Positions 34,219 to 41,903 of a DNA stretch of 41,903 nt are shown in pieces. Each line of letters begins with the position of its first letter. Within the stretch, counting starts at the first letter, position 1. Location of the stretch: contig NZ_JACESB010000023.1 of NCBI RefSeq assembly GCF_013912005.1, positions 1 to 41,903 on the forward strand, in the 5' to 3' direction. A program made the position numbers and the translations under genes. Origin of the DNA: Brevundimonas sp. (GTDB taxonomy: Bacteria > Pseudomonadota > Alphaproteobacteria > Caulobacterales > Caulobacteraceae). The notes beneath the pieces were generated by a model. It saw nothing but the letters and a program-made list of their open reading frames with translations. It did no database searches and was not told where the DNA came from.

Positions 34219-35349
34219 GTGATCAAACGCCACTTCTTCCTCGTCGCCGCCGGCCTCCTGCTCGGCGTGATGGTGATCGCCGTCATCCTGCGCATGGCCT
34301 TCGCGGGCGAGGAGAAGGGGGGCGGCGGCCCCGGCGGCCCCGGCGGACCCGGCGGGCGCGGCGGCGGGCAACAGGTCTCCCAGGCGGTGGCCACGCCGAG
34401 GCCGTTCAGCGACCAGATCCGCGTCCTGGGCGTGGCGCGGGGCCGGCGGTCGGTGAACATCACCTCCTCGACCAGCGAGCTGATCACCCGGGTGCTGTTC
34501 AGGGACGGCCAGAGGGTCGCGGCCGGCGCGCCTCTGGTCGAACTGCAGGCGCGCGAGGAGGACGCGGGCGTCGTGGAGGCGCGGGCGCAGGTCGCCCAGG
34601 CGCGGTCGATGTACGAACGGTACCGGGCGCTGGGGGAGCGGGGCTTCGCCTCGCCCATGATGGTCGAGCAGTACGAGACCCAGCTGGAAAGCGCGCAGGC
34701 GGCGCTCAACGCCGCCCAGGCGCGACAGGGCGACCGGATCATCCGCGCGCCCTTCGCCGGGATTCTGGGCCTGAGCACCGTCACCGCCGGCACCCTCGTC
34801 AGCCCGGGCGCGGTGATCGCGACCCTCGACGACATCGACGTGGTCCGCGTCGACTTCCCGGTGCCGGAGCGGTACCTGGGCGTGCTGCGCACCGGCCAGT
34901 CGATCACCGCCACGGTCGACGCCTACGGCCAGGAGACCTTCGCGGGCCGCATCGCCCTGATCGACACCCGGGTCAACGAACAGACGCGCGCGGTCACGGC
35001 GCGGGCCGAGATCCCCAATCCGGGCGGGCGCATCCGGCCGGGCATGGCGGTGCGCGTCTCCGTCGCGCAGGGCCAGCGCACGGCGCCGGCGGTGCCGGAG
35101 TCGGCGGTGCAGTACGAGGGCGAGGGCGCTTTCGTGTACCGCATCGCCATGGGCGAGCGCGGCGCCACGGCCCAGCGGGTCGAGGTCGAGACCGGCGCCG
35201 TCGAGGGCGGTTTCGTCGAGATCGTATCCGGGCTGAACGCCGGCGACCGGGTCGTCGGCTCCGGTCTGAACCGCATCCAGCCGGGCGCCCCGATCCGGGT
35301 GGCCGGCGCCGCGCCGCAGGGCGCGGCCGCGAAGGGCGCCGCCCGATGA
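34219..35349 (+). CDS. RND efflux periplasmic adaptor subunit
   Basis: 376 residues from a GTG start. One membrane anchor or signal segment (6-28) is followed by a Gly/Pro-rich low-complexity linker (about 33-50, PGGPGGPGGRGGG). Lipoyl, alpha-hairpin and beta-barrel domains are in the usual order: ITSSTSELITRVLFRDGQRV, LESAQAALNAAQARQGDRIIRAPFAGILG, VRVDFPVPERYLGVL, then RIRPGMAVRVSV. It bridges the inner-membrane pump to an outer-membrane channel; no TolC-like gene is in the window. It overlaps the pump gene by ATGA. Confidence 0.92.
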   Translation: MIKRHFFLVAAGLLLGVMVIAVILRMAFAGEEKGGGGPGGPGGPGGRGGGQQVSQAVATPRPFSDQIRVLGVARGRRSVNITSSTSELITRVLFRDGQRVAAGAPLVELQAREEDAGVVEARAQVAQARSMYERYRALGERGFASPMMVEQYETQLESAQAALNAAQARQGDRIIRAPFAGILGLSTVTAGTLVSPGAVIATLDDIDVVRVDFPVPERYLGVLRTGQSITATVDAYGQETFAGRIALIDTRVNEQTRAVTARAEIPNPGGRIRPGMAVRVSVAQGQRTAPAVPESAVQYEGEGAFVYRIAMGERGATAQRVEVETGAVEGGFVEIVSGLNAGDRVVGSGLNRIQPGAPIRVAGAAPQGAAAKGAAR

Positions 35350-38300
35350 TGCTCTCCGACGTCGCGGTCCGGCGCCCGGTTTTCGCGGCGGTCGCGGCCA
35401 TCGTGCTGTGCGTCATCGGCGCAGCCTCCTTCTTCTTCCTGCCGGTCCGCGAGCTGCCGGACGTCGATCCGCCGATCGTCTCGGTCAACACCAGCTACGC
35501 CGGGGCCTCGGCCGAGGTGATCGAGAGCCGGATCACCGAGCCGATCGAGCAGCAGATCGCCGGCATCCAGGGCGTCGAACGCATCAATTCGACCAGCCGC
35601 GACGGGCGCTCGAACGTCAACATCGAGTTCTCGCTGGACCGCGACATCGACGACGCCGCCAACGACGTCCGCGACCGCATCTCGCGGGTGGTGGGGCGCC
35701 TGCCCGACCAGGCCGACCCGCCCGAGGTCGCCAAGGCCGACTCCGACAGCCAGCCCATCATGATCCTGTTCCTGCGGGCCTCGACCATGAACCGGCTGGA
35801 GCTGACCGACTACGCGGACCGCTACCTGCTGGACCGCCTCGCCACCGTGCCCGGCGTGGCGGCGGTGAACATCTACGGCGAGCAACGCTACGCCATGCGC
35901 ATCTGGCTGGATGCGGCGGCCATGGCGGCGCGGGGCATCACCGTCACCGACGTGGAGAGCGCCCTCACCAGCCAGAACGTGGAACTGCCGGCGGGCGCGC
36001 TGGAGTCGGGGCAGAAGAACTACACGGTCCGGGTGGCGCGGACGTACGCCAATCCGGCCGATTTCCGGCAGCTGCCGATCGGCGCGCGCGGTCTGTCCGC
36101 CACCGCCACCGGAGGCGGCGCCGCCGCGGCCGCGAGCGCATCGCTGAGCAGCCTGCCCAGCGGCGCGAGCGGAGCCATCCTCGGCCAGACCGGGTACGTC
36201 ACGCGCCTCGGCGACATCGCCCGGGTGGAGGAGGCGCCGGAGGAGGACCGCCGCCTGTTCCGCGGCAACGGCCTCGACCAGATCGGACTGGCCATCACCC
36301 GCCAGGCCCAGTCGAATGACCTCGCCATCTCGGCCGGCGTCCGCGACATGCTGGAGGAGGTGCGGCCGAGCCTGCCGGAGGGCGTGGAGCTCGTGGTCGG
36401 CTCCGACAACTCCGTCTTCACCTCGCACGCCATCGACGAGGTGTGGATCACCATCGGCATCTCCATGGTCCTGGTGGCGCTGGTGAACTTCATCTTCCTC
36501 GGCACCCTGCGCGCGGCCCTGATCCCGTCCATCGTCGCGCCGATCTGCCTGCTGTCGACCTTCATCGTGCTGGCGCCGCTGGGCTTCTCGCTGAACCTGC
36601 TGACCCTGCTGGCGCTGGTGCTGGCGATCGGCCTCGTGGTCGACGACGCCATCGTCGTCACCGAGAACATCCAGCGCCGGCTGGACCACGGCGAACCGCC
36701 GCTGGTGGCGGCGGAGCGCGGCGCCCGGCAGGTGTTCTTCGCCGTGGTGGCGACCACCATCGTGCTGCTGTCGGTGTTCGCGCCGCTGCTGTTTCTCCCC
36801 GGCTACGTCGGTCGCCTGTTCGTCGAACTGGCGGCGGCGATCGCGGCGGCCGTGGCCTTCTCCGCCTTCCTGGCGCTGACGCTGTCGCCGATGCTCGCCT
36901 CGAAGATCCTGCGCCCCGCCACCAGCGGCGGCTGGGTGGCGCGCAGGGTCGACTGGGCCATGGACCGGCTGAAGACCTCGTACAGCAACTCGCTGGCCGC
37001 CCTGCTGGGCCGCCGGTCGGCGGTGGTCGGAACGGGGCTGGTGGTGGCGCTGATCGGCGCCGGCGCGGCGGCGATGTTCGTCACCCTGCCGGAGACCCTG
37101 GTGCCGGACGAGGACCGGGGGCGGGTGTCGGTGCGGGTGCAGGGGCCCGAGGGCGCCGGCTTCGACTACACCCGCGAGATCATGCTCGGGCTCGAGCCGA
37201 TCCTCGCCGACTACGTCGAGAGCGGGGAGGCGGAGACCTTCCTCGTCTCGGCGCCGGGCTTCGGCGGCGGCAGCTTCAATTCGGGCAATGCGGTGCTGAC
37301 GCTGGCGGACTGGTCCGAGCGGAACCGCTCGGCCGACGAGATCGCCCAGGAGCTGAACGGCAGACTGCGCAGCCAGACCGGCGCCCAGGTCAACGCCTCG
37401 ACGCCCGGCGCCTTCCAGCGCGGCGGCGGCAACTCCAACTCGATCGAGATGGTGGTCACCGGGGCGGAGTACGAGGACATCTATGAGTGGCTGCAGCCGG
37501 TGCTGGCCGCCTCGCTGGAGAACCCGGGCTTCTCCCGCCCGCGTCTGAACTACGAGCCCAACGCCCCCCGACTGCTGGTCGACGTCGACCCGGAGAAGGC
37601 CGCGGCCCTCGGCGTCTCGGCCCAGTCGATCGGCCGCACGCTGGAGACCATGTTCGGCTCGCGGCGGGCGACGACCTATCTGAAGGGCGGTCAGGAGTAC
37701 GACGTCATCCTGCAGACCCAGCGGGACGACCGGCGCAGCGTCGGCGATCTCGAGGCGCTGTACGTCAACACCGGTTCGGGAGCCCTCGTGCCCCTGTCGT
37801 CGGTGGTGACCACCCAGACCTCCGGCGACACGCCGGAACGCCGCCGCCTCGACCGGCAACGCGCCATCACCCTGAGCGCCGATCTCAACCCCGGCACCAC
37901 CCTGGTGGACGCCACGGAGTTCCTGGACCGGGTGGCCGCGGAGCAGCCCCAGGGCGTGGTGACCACCCAGTGGGGCGGCGCGGCCCGCGACCAGCAGGAG
38001 GCGGGCGGGGCCGTGGCCTGGGCCTTCGGTCTGGCGCTGCTGCTGGTGTTCCTGGTGCTGGCGGCCCAGTTCGAGAGCTGGATTACGCCGGCGGTGATCA
38101 TGCTGACGGTGCCGCTGGCCGCCGCCGGGGGGCTGTTCGGCCTCGTGATGGCCGGCTCCAGCCTCAACATCTACTCCCAGATCGGGCTGATCATCCTGAT
38201 CGGCGTGGCGGCGAAGAACGGCATCCTGATCGTCGAGTTCGCCAACCAGCTGCGCGACCAGGGCCGGTCGATCCGCGAGGCCATCATCGAGTCGTCGACC

Positions 38301-38606
38301 CTGCGCCTGCGCCCGATCATCATGACCTCGATCGCCACCGCCTTCGGGGCCCTGCCGCTGGTGCTGTGGCAGGGCGCGGGGGCGGGCAGCCGGCAGACCA
38401 TCGGGGTGGTGATCTTCGCCGGGGCGATGTTCGCGACCCTGCTCACCCTGTTCGTGGTGCCGGTGATCTACGGCGTGCTGGCCCGGTTCACGAAATCGCC
38501 GGAGTACACCGCCCGCAAGATCGAGGAGTGGGAGGCGAAGGAGATCGCCGCCAACGATCCGGTCCCGGCCGCCGCCGAACAGGTTCAGACCGCGGGCGGG
38601 GCGTAG
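35346..38606 (+). CDS. RND efflux transporter permease (HAE1/AcrB-type)
   Basis: 1086 residues with the duplicated 12-helix RND layout. Proton-relay residues are present: Asp433-Asp434 in GLVVDDAIVVTENI and Lys957 in GVAAKNGILIVEF. The N-terminus VAVRRPVFAAVAAIVLCVIG and the porter motif DVDPPIVSVNTSYAGAS are those of heavy multidrug pumps. Residues about 250-284 form an Ala/Ser/Gly-rich insertion in the porter domain, in a segment that is short in most relatives. The substrate range is not readable. It is translated with the adaptor and overlaps the convergent cytochrome gene by 22 nt at the 3' end. Confidence 0.93.
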   Translation: MMLSDVAVRRPVFAAVAAIVLCVIGAASFFFLPVRELPDVDPPIVSVNTSYAGASAEVIESRITEPIEQQIAGIQGVERINSTSRDGRSNVNIEFSLDRDIDDAANDVRDRISRVVGRLPDQADPPEVAKADSDSQPIMILFLRASTMNRLELTDYADRYLLDRLATVPGVAAVNIYGEQRYAMRIWLDAAAMAARGITVTDVESALTSQNVELPAGALESGQKNYTVRVARTYANPADFRQLPIGARGLSATATGGGAAAAASASLSSLPSGASGAILGQTGYVTRLGDIARVEEAPEEDRRLFRGNGLDQIGLAITRQAQSNDLAISAGVRDMLEEVRPSLPEGVELVVGSDNSVFTSHAIDEVWITIGISMVLVALVNFIFLGTLRAALIPSIVAPICLLSTFIVLAPLGFSLNLLTLLALVLAIGLVVDDAIVVTENIQRRLDHGEPPLVAAERGARQVFFAVVATTIVLLSVFAPLLFLPGYVGRLFVELAAAIAAAVAFSAFLALTLSPMLASKILRPATSGGWVARRVDWAMDRLKTSYSNSLAALLGRRSAVVGTGLVVALIGAGAAAMFVTLPETLVPDEDRGRVSVRVQGPEGAGFDYTREIMLGLEPILADYVESGEAETFLVSAPGFGGGSFNSGNAVLTLADWSERNRSADEIAQELNGRLRSQTGAQVNASTPGAFQRGGGNSNSIEMVVTGAEYEDIYEWLQPVLAASLENPGFSRPRLNYEPNAPRLLVDVDPEKAAALGVSAQSIGRTLETMFGSRRATTYLKGGQEYDVILQTQRDDRRSVGDLEALYVNTGSGALVPLSSVVTTQTSGDTPERRRLDRQRAITLSADLNPGTTLVDATEFLDRVAAEQPQGVVTTQWGGAARDQQEAGGAVAWAFGLALLLVFLVLAAQFESWITPAVIMLTVPLAAAGGLFGLVMAGSSLNIYSQIGLIILIGVAAKNGILIVEFANQLRDQGRSIREAIIESSTLRLRPIIMTSIATAFGALPLVLWQGAGAGSRQTIGVVIFAGAMFATLLTLFVVPVIYGVLARFTKSPEYTARKIEEWEAKEIAANDPVPAAAEQVQTAGGA

Positions 38607-39076
38607 CCGGTCTCGACCTTGAGGAAGGCGATGAGGTCGCGGCGGTCCTCCGCGTCGCGGATGCCCGCGAAGCTCATCTTGTTGCCGCGGAGAAACTCGC
38701 GCGGGTTCTCCAGCCAGTGGTCGAGGCGCTCCGCGTCCCAGGCGAAGCCCGCCTCGCGCAGGGCCGGGGAGTAGTTGAAGCCGTCCTTCGACCCGGCGAC
38801 GCGGCCGAACACGCCATGCAGGTTGGGACCGGTCATGTTAGGTCCGCCCTCGGTCAGGGTGTGGCACGCGCGGCACCGGGCGAAGACGCGGCGGCCGTTC
38901 TCGATGTCGCCGGCGCTCCAGGGGGCCGGCAGCGACGCCAGGATGGCCGCCTTCTCCGCATCGGTCGCCGGCGCCGGGGCCTGAGCGGGCGAGGCGGCGG
39001 GCTGCGAGGTCGTCCCGCCGCCGTCGCCGCAGGCGGCCAGGAGCAGAAGGACGGCGGCGAGCGCGGGGCGGTGCAT
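38585..39076 (-). CDS. Lipoprotein c-type cytochrome
   Basis: 163 residues from the ATG at 39076, preferred over 39082 because GGAG sits 6 nt upstream of it. The signal MHRPALAAVLLLLAAC has a lipobox with lipid Cys16. A Pro/Ala-rich linker follows, then a class I cytochrome c with CRACH (Cys68, Cys71, His72), NLHGVFGRVAG and axial Met134 in RGNKMSFAG. It is similar to small mono-haem cytochrome c/c552 electron carriers. Lipid anchoring places it at a periplasmic membrane face. It overlaps the RND pump gene tail to tail. Confidence 0.9.
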   Translation of the reverse strand: MHRPALAAVLLLLAACGDGGGTTSQPAASPAQAPAPATDAEKAAILASLPAPWSAGDIENGRRVFARCRACHTLTEGGPNMTGPNLHGVFGRVAGSKDGFNYSPALREAGFAWDAERLDHWLENPREFLRGNKMSFAGIRDAEDRRDLIAFLKVETGYAPPAV

Positions 39077-39168
39077 GGTCATCTCCGGTCAGTCGCCTCC
39101 TGATAGCCCAACCCGCGCCGGGCGCCACCTGCGACGCCTTGACGGGGTGGACGCTGGCGGTTCGCACC

Positions 39169-39183
39169 TGATAATCACTGTCA
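39169..39183 (+). promoter_or_regulatory. Fur box upstream of feoAB
   Basis: TGATAAT-C-ACTGTCA matches the 7-1-7 Fur consensus TGATAAT-N-ATTATCA at 12 of 14 positions. It lies 37 nt before the feoA start, where bound Fur would block transcription when iron is plentiful. Control of feoAB by Fur is established in Caulobacter. Confidence 0.7.
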
Positions 39184-39219
39184 GAAAGGCGCGTCACGAC
39201 GCCGACCGGTTCGAGAGCC

Positions 39220-39489
39220 ATGTCCGACACCTTCAAACTCAGCGAGGCGCGCAAGGGCGCCTGCGGCGTCATCGTCCGCGTCGGTTGCCACCACCAGGAG
39301 GACGAGCATACGGCCGAGCTGGAACGGCGGCTGCTGGAGCTGGGCTTCGTCGAGGGCGCGCGCGTGGAGCTGCTGCACGAGGGCCTGTTCGGCCGCAACC
39401 CGATCGCCCTGAAGGTCGACGACATGCGGGTGGCGCTCCGGCGGCATGAGGCCGAGAGCATCACGGTGCGGGCCGGGGCGCTGGCCTGA
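39220..39489 (+). CDS. feoA: Ferrous iron transport protein A
   Basis: 89 residues forming one SH3-like FeoA domain: KGACGVIVRVG near the start, LERRLLELGFVEGARVELLHEGLFGRNPIALKV in the middle and MRVALRRHEAESI at the end. A short His/Glu-rich loop (GCHHQEDEH, about 22-30) is unusual but plausible. FeoA assists the FeoB transporter. Its stop and the feoB start overlap as TGATG (39487-39491). Confidence 0.93.
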   Translation: MSDTFKLSEARKGACGVIVRVGCHHQEDEHTAELERRLLELGFVEGARVELLHEGLFGRNPIALKVDDMRVALRRHEAESITVRAGALA

Positions 39490-41360
39490 TGGACATGCAG
39501 GTTCGCAGCGCCCGCGTGGCGCTGGTCGGCAATCCCAACAGCGGCAAGACCGCCCTGTTCAACGCCCTCACCGGCGCCCACCAGAAGGTCGCCAACTACG
39601 CCGGCGTGACGGTGGAGCGGAAGGAAGGGATCATCCGCGGCGCCCACGGGACCCTGTCGGTGCTCGACCTGCCCGGCACCTACTCGCTGCGCGCCCGCAG
39701 CCCGGACGAGGAGGTCACCCGCGACGCCATTCTCGGCCGGCTGGCCGGGGAGGCGCCGCCGGACGTGATCGTGGCCGTCGCCGACGCGACCAACCTGCGC
39801 CTCGTGCTGCGGTTGATCCTCGAATTGAAGGCGGTCGGCCGCCCCATGGTGCTGGCGCTCAACATGTTCGACATCGCCCAGCGCCAGGGGCTGCGCATCG
39901 ACCTGGAGCGCCTGCAGGCGGAGCTGGGCGTGCCGATCGTGACCACGGTGGCCACCCGCCGGCGCGGCATCGATGATCTGGTCCGCACCATCGAGGCGAC
40001 GGCCTCCGCCGACGCCGCACCGGCGCTCGCCGCGGACTGGTCGCCCCCGGATGCGACGGCGCTGCGCGGCAAGGCGGCCGAGGCGGAGCGGATCATGCGC
40101 GCCTGCGTGCGGCCGCCGGAACGGCCGGACACCCTGACCGGCCGCATCGATTCGCTCCTGCTGCACCCGGTGGCCGGCCTGCTGATCCTGACGGCGGTGA
40201 TGTTCGTGATGTTCCAGGCGGTGTTCGCCTGGGCCACGCCGGCCGCGGACGCCATCGAGGCCGGACTGGGGGCGCTGGGCGGCGGCGTGGCGGCCCTCCT
40301 TCCGGACGGGCTCTGGCAGAGCCTGATCGTCGACGGCCTGATCTCCGGGGTGGGCAGCGTGCTGGTCTTCCTGCCGCAGATCCTGATCCTGTTCCTGTTC
40401 ATCATCCTGCTCGAGGACTTCGGCTACATGGCCCGGGCGGCCTTCCTGCTGGACCGGATCATGGGCGTCGCCGGACTGCACGGCCGCGCCTTCATCCCGC
40501 TGCTGTCCAGCGTCGCCTGCGCCATCCCCGGCGTGATGGCGACGCGGGTGATCGACAACCGCCGGGACCGGCTGACCACGATCCTGATCGCGCCGCTGAT
40601 GACCTGCTCGGCGCGCATCCCGGTCTACACCCTGATCATCGCCGCCTTCATCCCGGACCGGCAGGTGTGGGGCTTCGCCAACCTGCAGGGGCTGGTGATG
40701 TTCGGCCTCTATGCGGCCGGGATCGTCAGCGCCCTGGTCGTGTCCTTCGTCATCCGCAAGCTGTTCTGGCGCAGCGCCGTCGAGCCCTTCATGATGGAGC
40801 TGCCGGCCTACAAGGCGCCGGACGTGAAGAGCGTGCTGTTCAACCTGTGGCTCCGGGCGCGCATCTTCCTGGAGCGGGCCGGCCGCATCATCCTGCCGCT
40901 GATGGTGGTGGTCTGGGCCCTGTCGACCTTCCCGTACCCGCCGGCGGGCGCCACCGGGCCGGCGATCGACTATTCCTTCGCCGGCATGATCGGACGGGCG
41001 CTGGAGCCGCTGTTCCAGCCGATCGGCTTCAACTGGCAGATGGTCGTCGCCCTCGTGCCGGGCATGGCGGCGCGGGAGGTGGCGGTGGCCGCCCTGGGCA
41101 CCGTCTATGCGGTGGCCGATGCGGAGAGCGCCACGGCGGCGCTGGCCACGACCCTGTCGGCGCACTGGTCGCTGGCCACCGGCCTGGCCTTCCTCGCCTG
41201 GTATGTGTTCGCCCCGCAGTGCGTGGCCACCCTCGGGGTGGTGCGCCGCGAGACCAATTCGGCGAAGTGGATGTGGGTGATGATCGCCTACATGTTCGGC
41301 CTGGCCTATCTCGCCGCCTTCGTGACCTATCGCGTGGCGGTGGCGCTGGGCGGCGGCTGA
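39489..41360 (+). CDS. feoB: Ferrous iron transporter FeoB
   Basis: 623 residues. The N-terminal G domain has G1 GNPNSGKT (14-21), G3 DLPGTYSL and G4 LNMFD. The membrane part contains the Gate domains with the conserved SSVACAIPGVMATR and LLTCSARIPVY-like segment (here LMTCSARIPVYTLII), whose Cys residues are associated with Fe2+ passage. The length is at the short end of the family because the C-terminal tail is brief. No feoC follows. It takes up Fe2+ across the inner membrane and is coupled to feoA. Confidence 0.96.
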   Translation: MDMQVRSARVALVGNPNSGKTALFNALTGAHQKVANYAGVTVERKEGIIRGAHGTLSVLDLPGTYSLRARSPDEEVTRDAILGRLAGEAPPDVIVAVADATNLRLVLRLILELKAVGRPMVLALNMFDIAQRQGLRIDLERLQAELGVPIVTTVATRRRGIDDLVRTIEATASADAAPALAADWSPPDATALRGKAAEAERIMRACVRPPERPDTLTGRIDSLLLHPVAGLLILTAVMFVMFQAVFAWATPAADAIEAGLGALGGGVAALLPDGLWQSLIVDGLISGVGSVLVFLPQILILFLFIILLEDFGYMARAAFLLDRIMGVAGLHGRAFIPLLSSVACAIPGVMATRVIDNRRDRLTTILIAPLMTCSARIPVYTLIIAAFIPDRQVWGFANLQGLVMFGLYAAGIVSALVVSFVIRKLFWRSAVEPFMMELPAYKAPDVKSVLFNLWLRARIFLERAGRIILPLMVVVWALSTFPYPPAGATGPAIDYSFAGMIGRALEPLFQPIGFNWQMVVALVPGMAAREVAVAALGTVYAVADAESATAALATTLSAHWSLATGLAFLAWYVFAPQCVATLGVVRRETNSAKWMWVMIAYMFGLAYLAAFVTYRVAVALGGG

Positions 41361-41439
41361 GGTCGCTCGTCCGCATTCACGGAACGACGGTTGACAAGGC
41401 GGCGGCGGGCGCGGTTCCCTGTCGGCAGGGGAGAGACGC

Positions 41440-41903
41440 ATGCGGTCGCCGCTCAAGCCTCTGCTTTGCCGCCATGACTGGTACTGGTCCGAACGGCACC
41501 GGGCGGAACGCTGTCGCCGGTGCGGCAAGCTCGGGCAGGTGGAGACGGGGCCGCCGCCGCGGAGGGCCCCGCCGTCGGGCCCGCCGGCCGCCGGGGAGGG
41601 CAGGCCGCTTCCGGCGCCGGTGCGGTTCGCCACCGCGCCGCAGGCGTTGCGCCGGGAAGCGGCGGCGCGGCGGAGACGCCTGCCGGAGCTGCTGGAGAGG
41701 CTGGCCGACGGGGGCGTCCTGGGTCCGGAAGAGACCCTCGACGCGGTGCTGGCGATCATCGAGGACGGCCATTCGGCGGAGCCGCTGCTGTTCGGCCCTC
41801 CGGCCGCGGTCCAGTTCGCCCGGCTGCGGGAGGCGCGGTTCGCGCTGTCCGGGGGCGGGGCCGCCGGACAGCGCGAACCGCGCCTCCCGCAGCCGGGCGA
41901 ACT
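41440..41903 (+). CDS. Unknown protein with N-terminal zinc-ribbon-like motif (3' truncated)
   Basis: The frame is open from the ATG at 41440 to the window end (154 codons), with GGGGAGAG just upstream. The N-terminus CRHDWYWSERHRAERCRRCGK places Cys10, His12 and Cys25/Cys28 as in short zinc-binding ribbons. A Pro/Gly/Arg-rich linker (about 35-65) and a helical region (RRLPELLERLADGG, EETLDAVLAIIED) follow. Third-position GC is high throughout, as in true genes here. I do not recognise a family. It may be transcribed separately from feoB; a TTGACA lies at 41392 but lacks a good -10. Confidence 0.55.
   Translation, partial: MRSPLKPLLCRHDWYWSERHRAERCRRCGKLGQVETGPPPRRAPPSGPPAAGEGRPLPAPVRFATAPQALRREAAARRRRLPELLERLADGGVLGPEETLDAVLAIIEDGHSAEPLLFGPPAAVQFARLREARFALSGGGAAGQREPRLPQPGE

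Noticed and set aside
34923-37859. 978-codon open frame on the minus strand opposite the RND adaptor and pump
   Set aside because: Antisense of two clear genes with motif-level support; composition is biased and no domain is visible.
41392-41420. TTGACA promoter before the last gene
   Set aside because: No acceptable -10 sequence at 16-18 bp, so not called as a promoter.
38838-41759. 973-codon open frame on the minus strand opposite feoAB
   Set aside because: Antisense of feoA/feoB and out of frame with the cytochrome gene it overlaps; no domain.

Overview
The window is a GC-rich (about 70%) chromosomal segment with dense genes, frequent GTG starts, GTGA/ATGA start-stop overlaps and alphaproteobacterial gene content. 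The order of the ribosomal alpha operon, Do-like protease, rarA and a CC0125/CC1285-type lipoprotein, together with candidate CtrA boxes, DUF2336 proteins and an orphan Hpt protein, suggests Caulobacterales, most likely Brevundimonas or a close relative. The genus is inferred from gene content and style; no rRNA is present to confirm it. I see no tRNA, rRNA, prophage, insertion sequence or CRISPR array.

Layout. 1-3046: the 3' end of a TonB-like gene, then rpsM, rpsK, rpoA and rplQ, with a sigma70-like promoter and a strong leader hairpin before rpsM and an intrinsic terminator after rplQ. 3087-8663: GNAT acetyltransferase, ABC-2 exporter pair, divergent MFS transporter, Do-like protease lipoprotein and a PhnB-like VOC protein. 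8734-16791: rarA, a small membrane protein, an RluA-type pseudouridine synthase, a lipoprotein, an alpha/beta hydrolase, a large unknown membrane protein, then the tightly packed crcB - rluC-like - HAD operon. Palindromic intergenic repeats lie at 11373-11463 and 14510-14660. 16795-20223: DUF202 protein, flavodoxin-like protein with an exact FNR/FixK box, ATP12 assembly factor and propionyl-CoA carboxylase beta subunit.

20326-21555 is a divergent MerR / glutaredoxin-MauE module with a mer-like operator, the most distinctive regulatory unit here. 21686-27707: RluF-like pseudouridine synthase, a degenerate DJ-1/PfpI protein, a DUF938 methyltransferase, GTP-type PEP carboxykinase with a palindrome upstream, an FAD oxidoreductase and a second TonB-like protein. 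27853-32389: lytic transglycosylase, DUF2336, Hpt, NAD kinase and a second DUF2336, with three candidate CtrA boxes in its promoter regions. It looks like a cell-cycle-controlled neighbourhood of largely unknown function.

32529-41903: class II aldolase coupled to a probable outer-membrane barrel protein, an RND efflux adaptor/pump pair, a lipoprotein cytochrome c, Fur-boxed feoAB, and the start of an unknown zinc-ribbon-like protein that runs off the window. All calls come from reading the sequence and remembered family features; no database search was run.
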